A DNA stretch of 64,000 bases. It comes from an uncultured Eubacteriales bacterium (GTDB lineage: Bacteria; Bacillota; Clostridia; Oscillospirales; Acutalibacteraceae). The notes below the pieces were generated by a model. The model worked only from the letters and a program-made list of their open reading frames with translations, was not told the DNA's origin and made no database searches. The stretch spans positions 52,982 to 116,981 of the forward strand of contig CAKSGV010000002.1 in the NCBI GenBank assembly GCA_934454845.1. The letters are read 5' to 3'. The position numbers were made by a program, and so were the translations under genes. Position 1 is the stretch's first letter, and every line of letters begins with the position of its first letter. This document shows positions 25,222-33,702 of the stretch, piece by piece.

Positions 25222-25659
25222 ATGGATATCTGTGAGAAAATTGCTTATATAAAAGGCCTTGCAAGCGGTCTTGAGCTTGATGAAACTTCCAAAGAGGGCA
25301 AAATTCTTGCCGCTGTTATAGATCTTCTCGGCGATATCACAGAAGAGATCTGCGATATTGAAGAGGCTTGTGACGATATGTCCGAGCAGATCGACGCGGT
25401 AGACGAAGATCTTAGCACTTTAGAAGACATCGTTTATGAAGACGACTGCTGTGATGATGACGATTGTGACTGCTGTGATGACGACGGTCTTTATGAGATC
25501 GAGTGCCCCGCTTGCCATGATACTATTTATCTTGATGAGTCTATGCTTGAAGACGAGGGTATGAAATGCCCCAACTGCGGAACAGACCTTGAGTTTGATT
25601 TCGATTCCGATTGTTGCTGTGATTGCGATGATTACGCAACAGACGAAAAAGAAGACTGA
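25222..25659 (+). CDS. CD1247-type N-terminal domain protein, acidic and cysteine-rich
   Basis: 145 residues. The first 75 residues (MDICEKIAYIKGLASGLELD and an acidic helical stretch ending DEDLSTLEDIVYE) match the CD1247 N-terminal domain found in Clostridia, typically encoded after efp. Then comes a run of Asp and Cys (DDCCDDDDCDCCDDD), a zinc-ribbon-like CPACHDTIYLDE...MKCPNCGTDLEF, and a second Asp/Cys-rich tail. Metal binding is likely; function unknown. ATG 25222 is chosen (AAAGGA 10 nt upstream) over TTG 25204, which overlaps no ribosome-binding site. Probably co-transcribed with efp. Confidence 0.82.
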   Translation: MDICEKIAYIKGLASGLELDETSKEGKILAAVIDLLGDITEEICDIEEACDDMSEQIDAVDEDLSTLEDIVYEDDCCDDDDCDCCDDDGLYEIECPACHDTIYLDESMLEDEGMKCPNCGTDLEFDFDSDCCCDCDDYATDEKED

Positions 25660-25681
25660 ATTTAAAGTCGTATATTAAATT

Positions 25682-25719
25682 TAGGCACAGCACCTTTTAT
25701 AAGGTTGCCGTGCCTATTT
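25682..25719 (+). terminator. rho-independent terminator after the CD1247-type gene
   Basis: TAGGCAC (25682-25688) pairs with GTGCCTA (25710-25716), with inner pairing of the GCACC/GGTTGC region, followed by TTTG. Confidence 0.7.
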
Positions 25720-25744
25720 GACGTTTAATTAAAAGGCGGATATT

Positions 25745-26476
25745 ATGCTTGAAACCAAGACTATCATGTGCGAAGAAACTGTAAAAAAAGAAAACGCACT
25801 GCCCGTAATTATTGTTGCGGGCGGTTCTTCCACGCGAATGAAAGGCAAAAATAAGCTTTTTGCGGAAATTTTAGGAATTCCCGTTATTGTAAAAACATTG
25901 CTTGAATTTGAAAATTCCGAATATATTTCAAGAATTATCCTTGTCGCCCGTAACTGCGATATGCTAAAAATGCAAATGCTCGCCGAAAAATATATGATAA
26001 CAAAGCTCACCGATCTTACCGAAGGCGGACCAAATAGGCATACTTCTGTTTTAAACGGAATGAAAAGGCTTAACGAAAATGAAAAAAGCGTGCTTATTTC
26101 CGACGGTGCAAGACCGTTTGTAAAGCCTGAAATGATAAAAGACTGCGCGATTGCTATGTCGGAACATAAAGGTTGCCTTTGCGCGGTAAAATCAAAAGAC
26201 ACGGTTTTTAAATCGAAAGACGGCTTTATAGACAAATCACTTAACAGGGAAACGGTCTATCTTGCTCAAACCCCTCAGGGAGTGAATGTAAGCTTATATT
26301 TAAGATCCTCCGAAGAAAATAAAGATAAGGAATTTACAGATGATGCCTCGGTAATAGCGGCGGCAGGAGAAATGGTAAAAATTGTAAACGGCAGCTATGA
26401 AAACATCAAAATCACAACTATGGAAGATTTGATTTTAGCCGAAGCAATAGTCAGGGAGGAACAAAAATGCGAATAG
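25745..26476 (+). CDS. ispD: 2-C-methyl-D-erythritol 4-phosphate cytidylyltransferase
   Basis: Third enzyme of the MEP isoprenoid pathway, forming CDP-ME from MEP and CTP. 243 residues including an extra N-terminal 18 residues before the catalytic loop IIVAGGSSTRMKGKNK. ISDGARPFV and LAQTPQGV motifs are present and TDDASV is conserved. It overlaps ispF by 10 bp. An internal start nearer the fold (M8) is possible, but ATG 25745 has AAGGCGG upstream. Confidence 0.94.
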   Translation: MLETKTIMCEETVKKENALPVIIVAGGSSTRMKGKNKLFAEILGIPVIVKTLLEFENSEYISRIILVARNCDMLKMQMLAEKYMITKLTDLTEGGPNRHTSVLNGMKRLNENEKSVLISDGARPFVKPEMIKDCAIAMSEHKGCLCAVKSKDTVFKSKDGFIDKSLNRETVYLAQTPQGVNVSLYLRSSEENKDKEFTDDASVIAAAGEMVKIVNGSYENIKITTMEDLILAEAIVREEQKCE

Positions 26477-26940
26477 GTCACGGATATGATGTGCATAGAC
26501 TGTCGGAAAACAGAAAGCTTGTCTTAGGCGGAGTTGAAATTCCGTTTGACAAAGGGCTGTTAGGTCATTCCGATGCCGATGTGCTGCTTCACGCAATATG
26601 CGATTCTCTGCTCGGTGCGGCGGCTCTGGGCGATATCGGCATGCACTTTCCGGATACTTCCGATGAATTCAAGGGAATATCCTCTCTTAAACTTTTAAGC
26701 TTTGTTGCCGATCTGCTTGATAAATCGGGATATAAAGTTATAAATATCGATAGCACGGTTATTGCGCAGGAACCTAAATTATCGCCTTATATAAATAAAA
26801 TGCGCGAAAATATAGCAAAAGCGCTTAATATCGAATTAAACAGTGTAAGCGTAAAAGCAACCACCGAGGAGCATTTGGGCTTTACGGGTGAAAAGCTCGG
26901 AATTTCCGCGCACAGTATATGCTTAATAGATAAAAAGTAA
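26467..26940 (+). CDS. ispF: 2-C-methyl-D-erythritol 2,4-cyclodiphosphate synthase
   Basis: Fifth step of the MEP pathway, cyclising CDP-ME-2P. 157 residues, standard length; metal ligands in GYDVHRL (D8, H10), GHSDADVLLHA, and the ATTEEHLGFTG C-terminal motif. Translationally coupled to ispD by overlap. Confidence 0.97.
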   Translation: MRIGHGYDVHRLSENRKLVLGGVEIPFDKGLLGHSDADVLLHAICDSLLGAAALGDIGMHFPDTSDEFKGISSLKLLSFVADLLDKSGYKVINIDSTVIAQEPKLSPYINKMRENIAKALNIELNSVSVKATTEEHLGFTGEKLGISAHSICLIDKK

Positions 26941-26983
26941 TATAAATAATATTTGCCCTCATAGGCTTATAAGGGGGCAAAAA

Positions 26984-27418
26984 ATGTTTATATCATTATC
27001 GAAAAAATCAATTATAGCCGCTATGTCGGCTGTAATTCTTATCATATTTATCAGCGGCGAGTTTTCTGCTGCAGAGCAGAATAATATTCCTGCAAAAACC
27101 AATGCCGAGCGTTTGGAATTTATATCATCTCTTAATTTAAAATCGGAAAATGCATACTGTGAAGAAAAAAAGCTTGTTATTCCGAGAGTTTTCGGAGAGG
27201 TTTATAAAAACTATAATTCAATTCAGAAAAAAGCAGGATTTGATCTTTCGGCTTTTGCAGGATGCGAAGCAAGTGTTTATTCATATAAAATCACGGATCA
27301 AAAAGAATTCGGCGATAATGCGTATGTTCATCTGATAGTTTATAAAAACTGCGTTATCGGCGGCGATATATCTTCGGCAGAGCTCGGGGGTTTTATGCTT
27401 CCGCTTGCACCTGTTTAA
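26984..27418 (+). CDS. exported DUF4830-type protein
   Basis: 144 residues with an N-terminal signal-like helix (about 9-29, ending FSAAEQ), so likely secreted or membrane-anchored. The mature part resembles DUF4830: NAERLEFISSLN, IPRVFGEVYKNYNSIQKKAG, then YVHLIVYKNCVIGGDI and a final GGFMLPL. Function unknown. GGGGG site 9 nt before ATG. Lies 43 bp after ispF and 11 bp before a pseudouridine synthase. Confidence 0.75.
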   Translation: MFISLSKKSIIAAMSAVILIIFISGEFSAAEQNNIPAKTNAERLEFISSLNLKSENAYCEEKKLVIPRVFGEVYKNYNSIQKKAGFDLSAFAGCEASVYSYKITDQKEFGDNAYVHLIVYKNCVIGGDISSAELGGFMLPLAPV

Positions 27419-27429
27419 AAGGAGAAAAA

Positions 27430-28137
27430 ATGGAAAAAATAAGGCTTGATAAATTTCTTTCAAATCAGCTTAATATTTCAAGAAGTGAAATAAGAAAACA
27501 GATAAAAAGAGGCAATGCGTCTTTAAACGGTAAGGTTGTTACAGATTTCGGCTCCGCCGTTTCTGTGCAAACCGACGAAGTGTTGTTTGAAAACAAAAAA
27601 GTGGATTATAAGAAATTTATTTATATCCTGATGAATAAACCTGCGGGAGTTCTCTCGGCTTCGAGGGACAAATCTTCAAAAACCGTGATCGATCTTATTC
27701 CCGAAAATTTAAAACGCAAAAATCTTTTTACCGTCGGCAGACTTGATAAGGATACCACCGGACTTTTAATTATAACCGACGACGGAGCTTTTGCCCATAA
27801 CTGCATAACACCCGAAAAAAATGTTAAAAAGGTGTATTTAGCCTCGCTTGACGGCGCGCTTGATTTATCTTCCGCAAAAGAATTTGAAAACGGAATAGTT
27901 TTATCTGACGGTTATAAATGCAGACCTGCCTCGCTTGAAATTCTTGAAGGAAACAAAGCGAGAGTAACTGTCACCGAAGGAAAATATCACCAGGTAAAGA
28001 GAATGTTTAAAGCGGTAGGAGTTAATGTGACCGCACTTCACAGGGAGTCGGTAGGGAAACTTTCTTTACCCTCGGATCTTGCTCCCGGCAAGTGTGAAGA
28101 ACTGTTTGATGGGCGGGAAAAACTCGCTTATTTATAA
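27430..28137 (+). CDS. RsuA/RluB/E/F family rRNA pseudouridine synthase
   Basis: 235 residues: N-terminal S4 RNA-binding domain (RLDKFLSNQLNISRSEIRKQ), linker, catalytic domain with GRLDKDTTGLLIITDDG (catalytic Asp near 103) and KVYLASLDG, ending in an RKV-type motif (KYHQVKRMFKAVG). Closest to the RsuA type (16S U516) by length and sequence, but the target base cannot be proven. Confidence 0.92.
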   Translation: MEKIRLDKFLSNQLNISRSEIRKQIKRGNASLNGKVVTDFGSAVSVQTDEVLFENKKVDYKKFIYILMNKPAGVLSASRDKSSKTVIDLIPENLKRKNLFTVGRLDKDTTGLLIITDDGAFAHNCITPEKNVKKVYLASLDGALDLSSAKEFENGIVLSDGYKCRPASLEILEGNKARVTVTEGKYHQVKRMFKAVGVNVTALHRESVGKLSLPSDLAPGKCEELFDGREKLAYL

Positions 28138-28220
28138 CTTTTTTCGAATATTTATTTAATTTCAACAAAATATGAACATAAACATTGTGTGAAATAGTCA
28201 TAGAATTTTACGCTGTGTTT

Positions 28221-28229
28221 TGGTATAAT
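28221..28229 (+). promoter_or_regulatory. extended -10 promoter for the sugar ABC ATPase
   Basis: TG-G-TATAAT (TATAAT 28224-28229), with no good -35. 37 bp before the next start codon. Confidence 0.6.
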
Positions 28230-28266
28230 ATTAAGGACATAAAAGTATATTTGGAGGTTTTATTTA

Positions 28267-29409
28267 ATGGCAAGTTTGTCACTTCGCAATGTTTATAAGC
28301 ACTATCCCGGCGGAGTTACCGCTGTATCCGATTTTAACCTTGAAATCAAGGATAAGGAATTTATAATTCTTGTTGGTCCTTCAGGATGCGGCAAATCTAC
28401 AACTCTTCGTATGGTAGCCGGTCTTGAGGAAATTTCAGAGGGTGAAATTTATATAGGCGACCGTCTTGTTAACGATGTTGCTCCTAAGGACAGAGATATA
28501 GCAATGGTTTTCCAGAACTATGCTCTTTATCCTCATATGACTGTTTTTGATAATATGGCTTTCGGTCTTAAGCTTAGAAAAACTTCTAAGGATGAGATTA
28601 AGCGCCGTGTTGAAGAGGCTGCCAGAATTCTTGATATCGAGCATCTTTTAGAGCGCAAGCCTAAGGCTTTGTCCGGCGGTCAGCGTCAGCGTGTTGCTCT
28701 CGGTCGTGCAATCGTTCGTGAGCCTAAGGTATTCTTGCTTGACGAACCTCTTTCCAACCTCGATGCTAAGCTCCGTGCGCAGATGCGTACCGAGATTTCT
28801 AAGCTTCATCAGCGCCTCGGAACAACATTTATCTACGTTACCCACGACCAGACAGAGGCTATGACAATGGGTACAAGAATCGTTGTTATGAAGAGCGGTC
28901 TTATTCAGCAGGTTGATACTCCTCAGAAGCTGTATCTTTATCCCTGCAATCTCTTTGTTGCAGGATTTATCGGTTCTCCTCAGATGAACTTTATCGATTC
29001 TGTTCTTGTTAAAGAGGGCAATGATTACTTTGTTGAGTACGGCTCTGAAGATACTAAAACCAAAGCAGGAGTTAAATTCAAAATTAAGCTCCCGGCTGAT
29101 AAAAACAAAGATAATTGCTTAGAAGCTTATGTAGGCAAAGAAGTTATAATGGGTATCCGCCCCGAAGATGTTCACGATGAGGCTGACCTTGTCGAAACTC
29201 ATTCTGAGGGCAAGGTTACTGCAAATGTTGAAGTAACCGAGCTTATGGGCGCTGAAACCTATCTTTATATGAACAGTGAGGGTCATGCTATCAACGCACG
29301 CGTTTCGCCTACCTCTACTGCTAAGCCCGGCGATAAGATCTCTATCGCTATTGAGCCTTCTAAGATTCACTTATTTGATAAAGACACAGAAGTTACTATT
29401 TGCAACTGA
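28267..29409 (+). CDS. ugpC: multi-sugar ABC importer ATP-binding protein (UgpC/MsmX/MalK type)
   Basis: 380 residues: Walker A VGPSGCGKST (36-45), LSGGQRQRVALGRAI signature, Walker B LLDEPLSNLDAKLR, H-loop VTHDQTEAMT, and a C-terminal OB/TOBE regulatory domain from about 240. It is flanked by its own promoter and terminator and has no permease or binding protein beside it, as for MsmX-type ATPases that energise several sugar importers encoded elsewhere. Codon choice (many CGT and GTT codons, unlike its neighbours) suggests strong expression. Confidence 0.92.
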   Translation: MASLSLRNVYKHYPGGVTAVSDFNLEIKDKEFIILVGPSGCGKSTTLRMVAGLEEISEGEIYIGDRLVNDVAPKDRDIAMVFQNYALYPHMTVFDNMAFGLKLRKTSKDEIKRRVEEAARILDIEHLLERKPKALSGGQRQRVALGRAIVREPKVFLLDEPLSNLDAKLRAQMRTEISKLHQRLGTTFIYVTHDQTEAMTMGTRIVVMKSGLIQQVDTPQKLYLYPCNLFVAGFIGSPQMNFIDSVLVKEGNDYFVEYGSEDTKTKAGVKFKIKLPADKNKDNCLEAYVGKEVIMGIRPEDVHDEADLVETHSEGKVTANVEVTELMGAETYLYMNSEGHAINARVSPTSTAKPGDKISIAIEPSKIHLFDKDTEVTICN

Positions 29410-29422
29410 TTCTTTCATATTT

Positions 29423-29450
29423 AAATCCACCCGATTTCGGGTGGATTTTT
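29423..29450 (+). terminator. rho-independent terminator after the sugar ABC ATPase
   Basis: AAATCCACCCGA (29423-29434) pairs with TCGGGTGGATTT (29437-29448), followed by further T residues. Confidence 0.9.
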
Positions 29451-29454
29451 TATA

Positions 29455-29483
29455 TTGAAAAATCAAAAGAAAAATAGTATAAT
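29455..29483 (+). promoter_or_regulatory. sigma-A-type promoter for tepA-ftsK
   Basis: TTGAAA (29455-29460), 17-bp spacer, TATAAT (29478-29483), 53 bp before the tepA start. Confidence 0.7.
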
Positions 29484-29535
29484 TATAATGTATTCTTATT
29501 GATTTCTTTCAAATAATATTTTTGGAGGTATCAGT

Positions 29536-30225
29536 ATGAATAAAGATAAAAAAACATCTCAGGATACGGAATCCCAAAAGCAAAAAGCCGAATTGATAAA
29601 GGAAACGGGGAGCGTCACCGCATTTGACGGCCGCCATAAAATTCATTGCCTTACTATAATCGGCGAAATAGAGGGGCATTCGGTTTTGCCCGAGCAGAGT
29701 AAAACCACGAAATATGAGCACGTTATTCCGCAGCTTATTGCCGTTGAAGAAAGCAAGGATATAGAGGGATTGCTTGTAATATTAAACACCGTCGGCGGCG
29801 ATGTAGAGGCAGGGCTTGCTTTAGCGGAGCTTATAGCGGGAATGAAAAAGCCGGTTGTGTCATTTGTTTTGGGAGGCGGCCATTCAATAGGAATTCCGCT
29901 TGCGGTTTCCGCTAAGAAGTCGTTTATAGCACCCTCGGCAACTATGACATTACATCCTGTCAGAATGACGGGGCTTGTAATAGGCGTTCCGCAGATGATG
30001 GAGCATTTTTCAAAAATGCAGGAAAGAATAACAGGTTTTGTCACAAGCCATTCGGGAATTTCCAAAAAAAGATTTACAGAGCTTATGATGAACACGGGCG
30101 AGCTTGTAACAGATGTCGGCACGGTGCTTAACGGCAGACAAGCCGTGGAAGAAAAACTGATTGATTCAATCGGAACTTTAAAAGATGTTATAAAATCACT
30201 TAACGATATGATAGATAAAAAATAG
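29536..30225 (+). CDS. tepA: ClpP-like serine protease, TepA-type
   Basis: 229 residues with a ClpP/crotonase-like fold: LLVILNTVGGDVEAGLALA (quoted in part: NTVGGDVEAGLAL), nucleophile region SFVLGGGHSIGIPLA (S117) and TMTLHPVRM (H140). It is not a ClpP paralogue of the barrel type but matches TepA (YmfB) of Bacillus, which lies just upstream of spoIIIE, the same order as here. TepA has been linked to protein export and spore protein turnover; the role here is inferred. GGAGG site 8 nt before ATG. Confidence 0.88.
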   Translation: MNKDKKTSQDTESQKQKAELIKETGSVTAFDGRHKIHCLTIIGEIEGHSVLPEQSKTTKYEHVIPQLIAVEESKDIEGLLVILNTVGGDVEAGLALAELIAGMKKPVVSFVLGGGHSIGIPLAVSAKKSFIAPSATMTLHPVRMTGLVIGVPQMMEHFSKMQERITGFVTSHSGISKKRFTELMMNTGELVTDVGTVLNGRQAVEEKLIDSIGTLKDVIKSLNDMIDKK

Positions 30226-30267
30226 CGGCCGCTTATGCGGCCGAGCATTATAGGGAGTACATAAAAT

Positions 30268-32640
30268 ATGGCGCAAAAAAGAAAAAGCAACAAAGCAAAC
30301 GCAAAAAGGCAGCTTTATTCTATAATCGGATTTGCTGTCGCTATTTTTCTGATGTTTGTTGTTTTTATCAAGGGACAGAATATTTGGACAGTTATGCATA
30401 ATATCCTTTTCAGTCTTTTTGGAATAACTGCTTATGTTCTTCCGATAATGATAGGGCTTACATCTGTGCTTTCTGCACTTAATAAAAATTCGGGAATAGT
30501 GAAAGCGAGAATTATCGAATCATCTTTCCTTATTTATTTTTTCGGCGCTTTGCTTGACAGTATTTTCAATTATTCCGACGGTCTTGTTTTTAATGCTCAC
30601 TGGGATAAGCTTTGGAATGCGGGCGGAACTCTTAAAGAAGCGGTAAAAGGCGGAGGAGTTTTCGGAGCGCTCGTATCACATCCTATATGTAAAGGATTCG
30701 GAAAAACGGGTGCTGTTATCACCATTTCAATTATCATATTTGTTTTACTTATGATTTTAACGGGGACAACGCTTATTAACCTTTTTAAAACCTTTTCAAA
30801 GCCTATTAAAGCCGTATCTAACCAGGCGGAAAAAAGCTTTGGAGATCAGAGTGAAAAAACCTCCGAAAAGAGCGGAAATTTAAGAATAATAAAGGGATTT
30901 GATGTGGATGTCCCGGTTGACGATATCCCTGAAAAAAGAACAAAAAAGAAAAAGTCCTTAAATGAAATTCAGCAAAAAGTTGTAGATACATATAACGAAG
31001 AAGATAATTTGGAAGAGGCAGAAAAAATCCCTGTTACGAAATCTTCCGCAGATGTGGAGCAGGCGCTTGAAACCGCAAGGGAAGAGGAGCAAAAGCCTGA
31101 AAAGATAACTGTTGATTTTGAATCGGAAACCGCTAAAGTTGCAGAAGAAATCAACGATGATGTTATAAAAAATTACCGATATCCCCCCACAGAGCTGCTT
31201 AAAGCCTCTAATTCGGTAAGTGTTAAAGCGCTTAATTCCGAGCTTGAGGCAACGGCAAACAGGCTTGTTGAGGCGCTCAGAAGCTTTAATGTTGAAACAA
31301 GAGTCGTAGATATCAGCAGAGGCCCCACAGTCACGCGTTACGAGCTCCAGCCTTGTGCTGGCGTTAAAATCAGCAAGATCACAAATCTTGCCGATGATAT
31401 AGCACTAAATCTTGCATCGGCAGGCGTAAGAATAGAAGCTCCGATACCGAACAAAGCGGCGGTAGGAATAGAAGTGCCGAATAAGGTGAGCGCCGTGGTA
31501 GGAGTCAGAGAAATAATCGAATCGACTGCTTTTTTAGCCTCTAAAAGCAAGCTTACAGTTGCAATGGGCAGAGATATCGGAGGCAATATTGTTGTAACCG
31601 ATATCGCTAAAATGCCACACGGACTTATTGCCGGTGCGACAGGCTCGGGCAAATCGGTTTGTATAAATTCAATTATTATCAGTATTCTTTACAAAGCTTC
31701 GCCCGATGATGTAAAATTACTTATGATAGATCCTAAGGTTGTAGAATTAGGCGTTTATAACGGTATTCCGCACCTTTTGGTTCCTGTTGTTACAGATCCG
31801 AGAAAAGCCGCAGGCGCACTCGGATGGGCTGTAAGCGAAATGGAAAAAAGGTATCAGATGTTCGCTGACAGAGGAGTCCGCGATATAGAGGGATATAACA
31901 GGCTTGTGGATACTTTGATAGACGAGCCGGAAGTTAAGAAAATGCCTCATATCGTGATAGTTATTGACGAGCTTGCGGATCTTATGATGACGGCTCCTCA
32001 CGAGGTGGAGGACTCTATCAACCGCATTGCCGCAAAAGCCAGAGCCGCAGGAATGCATTTGCTTATTGCAACTCAAAGACCGTCGGTAGATGTCGTTACA
32101 GGAGTTATAAAAGCAAATATCCCCACCAGAATTGCATTTGCGGTATCATCTTATATCGACAGTAAAACGATACTCGATACAGCGGGCGCTGAAAAGCTGC
32201 TCGGCAGAGGAGATATGCTCTTTAGTCCTGTGGGCTCATCAAAGCCAAAAAGAATACAGGGTTGTTTTGTAAGCGACGCGGAAGTTGAAAAAGTAGTAGA
32301 ATTCGTTAAAAAATCGGGATCGACCGATTACAGCGACGATATTATGGTTGAAATCGAGCGGCAGGCGGCGGTTGAGAAACATAAAAGCACCGGTCTTCCC
32401 GAAGACGCTCCCGACGCCGATCCTATGCTCGAAGAGGCTATTAAAGTTGTTGTGGAAAACGGACAGGCTTCCACTTCGCTTTTGCAGAGAAAATTAAAGC
32501 TTGGATATGCAAGAGCGGCAAGAATAGTCGATGAAATGGAAGAAAGAGGCGTAGTCGGTCCTTATGAGGGCTCAAAGCCGAGAAAAGTTCTTATTACTAA
32601 AAAACAGCTGATGGAAAAGGAAGCCGGCGACGCACAGTGA
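30268..32640 (+). CDS. ftsK: DNA translocase FtsK/SpoIIIE
   Basis: 790 residues: four predicted N-terminal membrane helices (about 15-175), an acidic, charged linker (about 185-300), the alpha-beta motor with Walker A GATGSGKS (near 456) and Walker B IVIVIDELADLMM, and a C-terminal winged-helix gamma domain (SLLQRKLKLGYARAARIVDEM). Anchored at the septum, it pumps chromosomal DNA at division and into the forespore. The position after tepA supports SpoIIIE-like duty. Its stop overlaps the GTG of the next gene. Confidence 0.96.
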   Translation: MAQKRKSNKANAKRQLYSIIGFAVAIFLMFVVFIKGQNIWTVMHNILFSLFGITAYVLPIMIGLTSVLSALNKNSGIVKARIIESSFLIYFFGALLDSIFNYSDGLVFNAHWDKLWNAGGTLKEAVKGGGVFGALVSHPICKGFGKTGAVITISIIIFVLLMILTGTTLINLFKTFSKPIKAVSNQAEKSFGDQSEKTSEKSGNLRIIKGFDVDVPVDDIPEKRTKKKKSLNEIQQKVVDTYNEEDNLEEAEKIPVTKSSADVEQALETAREEEQKPEKITVDFESETAKVAEEINDDVIKNYRYPPTELLKASNSVSVKALNSELEATANRLVEALRSFNVETRVVDISRGPTVTRYELQPCAGVKISKITNLADDIALNLASAGVRIEAPIPNKAAVGIEVPNKVSAVVGVREIIESTAFLASKSKLTVAMGRDIGGNIVVTDIAKMPHGLIAGATGSGKSVCINSIIISILYKASPDDVKLLMIDPKVVELGVYNGIPHLLVPVVTDPRKAAGALGWAVSEMEKRYQMFADRGVRDIEGYNRLVDTLIDEPEVKKMPHIVIVIDELADLMMTAPHEVEDSINRIAAKARAAGMHLLIATQRPSVDVVTGVIKANIPTRIAFAVSSYIDSKTILDTAGAEKLLGRGDMLFSPVGSSKPKRIQGCFVSDAEVEKVVEFVKKSGSTDYSDDIMVEIERQAAVEKHKSTGLPEDAPDADPMLEEAIKVVVENGQASTSLLQRKLKLGYARAARIVDEMEERGVVGPYEGSKPRKVLITKKQLMEKEAGDAQ

Positions 32641-33506
32641 GTTCAAGCACATTCAGAAAAATTTCTAAAGCAGTTTTAGGAATTCTCGCGTTCTCTTTGA
32701 TTTCCGCAATCCTGCTTTATGCCATAAATTTTAAGAGCGGCTCGGAATTTACGGGCAGCGGTCTTAAAAATTCTTCGGATACCGTTATTTTCAAAGATGT
32801 CGGCCAAGGCGATTGCACGGTAATTTACAGCAGAGGAAGAACTGCTATTATTGATACCGGCACTCCCGAAAGCGCGCACAACTTATGCAAAGATTTAAAA
32901 CATCTCGGTATAAATGAGATAGACGCTTTGGTGCTCACCCATTTTCACGATGACCATTTCGGCGGCTCAACCGAGCTAAGCGAAAATTTTATATTCAAAA
33001 ATCTCATTATACCCGATATCTCCGCAACTAATGAAAACACCGATGTTATCACAGAACTTAAGAAATCGGTTTTAGCCGAAGAGGGCGAAGTTTATACTGC
33101 CGAAACAGGTATGAACTTTAAAGTCGGCAATTTCACAATCACGATCATAGGTTATTATAAAGATTCTACCGATGAAAATGATAAATCGCTTTGCCTGATG
33201 GCTGAAAACTCTTCAAAGAAAATATTATTCACGGGTGACGCAACAAGCGCTACGGAAAATCTTCTTATTAAAGACGGAATAAATATAGACTGCGATATTT
33301 TGAAAGTCGGCCATCACGGCAGTAAATATTCCTCTTGTGAAATTTTCCTAGAAAAGTGTTCTCCCGAATTTTCTGTAATATCCTGCGGAAAAGATAATCT
33401 TTATTCCCACCCGAATAAAGAAGCGCTTGAAAGACTTGAAAATATTAAGACGAAAATTCTAAGAACGGATAATTCCGGCGATATTTCATTTGAGATAAAA
33501 AATTAA
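32637..33506 (+). CDS. exported metallo-beta-lactamase-fold hydrolase, ComEC C-terminal-like
   Basis: 289 residues: one N-terminal membrane helix or signal (about 9-31), then an MBL domain with FKDVGQGDCTVI, the metal motif THFHDDHFGG (H102, H104, D106, H107), a late KILFTGDA and VGHHGSKYS. The VGQGD and GHHGS signatures are those of the ComEC/Rec2 nuclease-like domain, but the competence pore region is missing. It may be a secreted nuclease or phosphodiesterase. Starts at GTG, overlapping ftsK by 4 bp. Confidence 0.88.
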   Translation: MSSSTFRKISKAVLGILAFSLISAILLYAINFKSGSEFTGSGLKNSSDTVIFKDVGQGDCTVIYSRGRTAIIDTGTPESAHNLCKDLKHLGINEIDALVLTHFHDDHFGGSTELSENFIFKNLIIPDISATNENTDVITELKKSVLAEEGEVYTAETGMNFKVGNFTITIIGYYKDSTDENDKSLCLMAENSSKKILFTGDATSATENLLIKDGINIDCDILKVGHHGSKYSSCEIFLEKCSPEFSVISCGKDNLYSHPNKEALERLENIKTKILRTDNSGDISFEIKN

Positions 33507-33548
33507 AAAATCACAAAAAAAGAATGAACAATCCTTTTTAAATGCTTT

Positions 33549-33591
33549 ATTCAAGCCAATTCTACTTTTAGTAGAATCGGCTTGAATTTCT
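33549..33591 (+). terminator. strong hairpin after the MBL gene
   Basis: A 17-bp stem with one mismatch, 33549-33565 against 33571-33587, loop TTTTA, followed by a T-rich tail. The remaining intergenic sequence up to degV holds AT-rich promoter-like elements (two overlapping TATAAT at 33656-33666). Confidence 0.8.
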
Positions 33592-33702
33592 CTATTTTCA
33601 TTTCGATTTATTTAGAACAGATAAATTTAATAATAGGGTGATTTGTTAAAACTATTATAATATAATTTATCCTGTAATTGAAATTTCTAAGGAGCGAAAA
33701 TA

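Noticed and set aside
30226..30243. CGGCCG inverted repeat after tepA as a terminator
   Set aside because: The stem is strong but no T-tract follows, and ftsK begins 25 bp later; more likely an mRNA hairpin within the operon.
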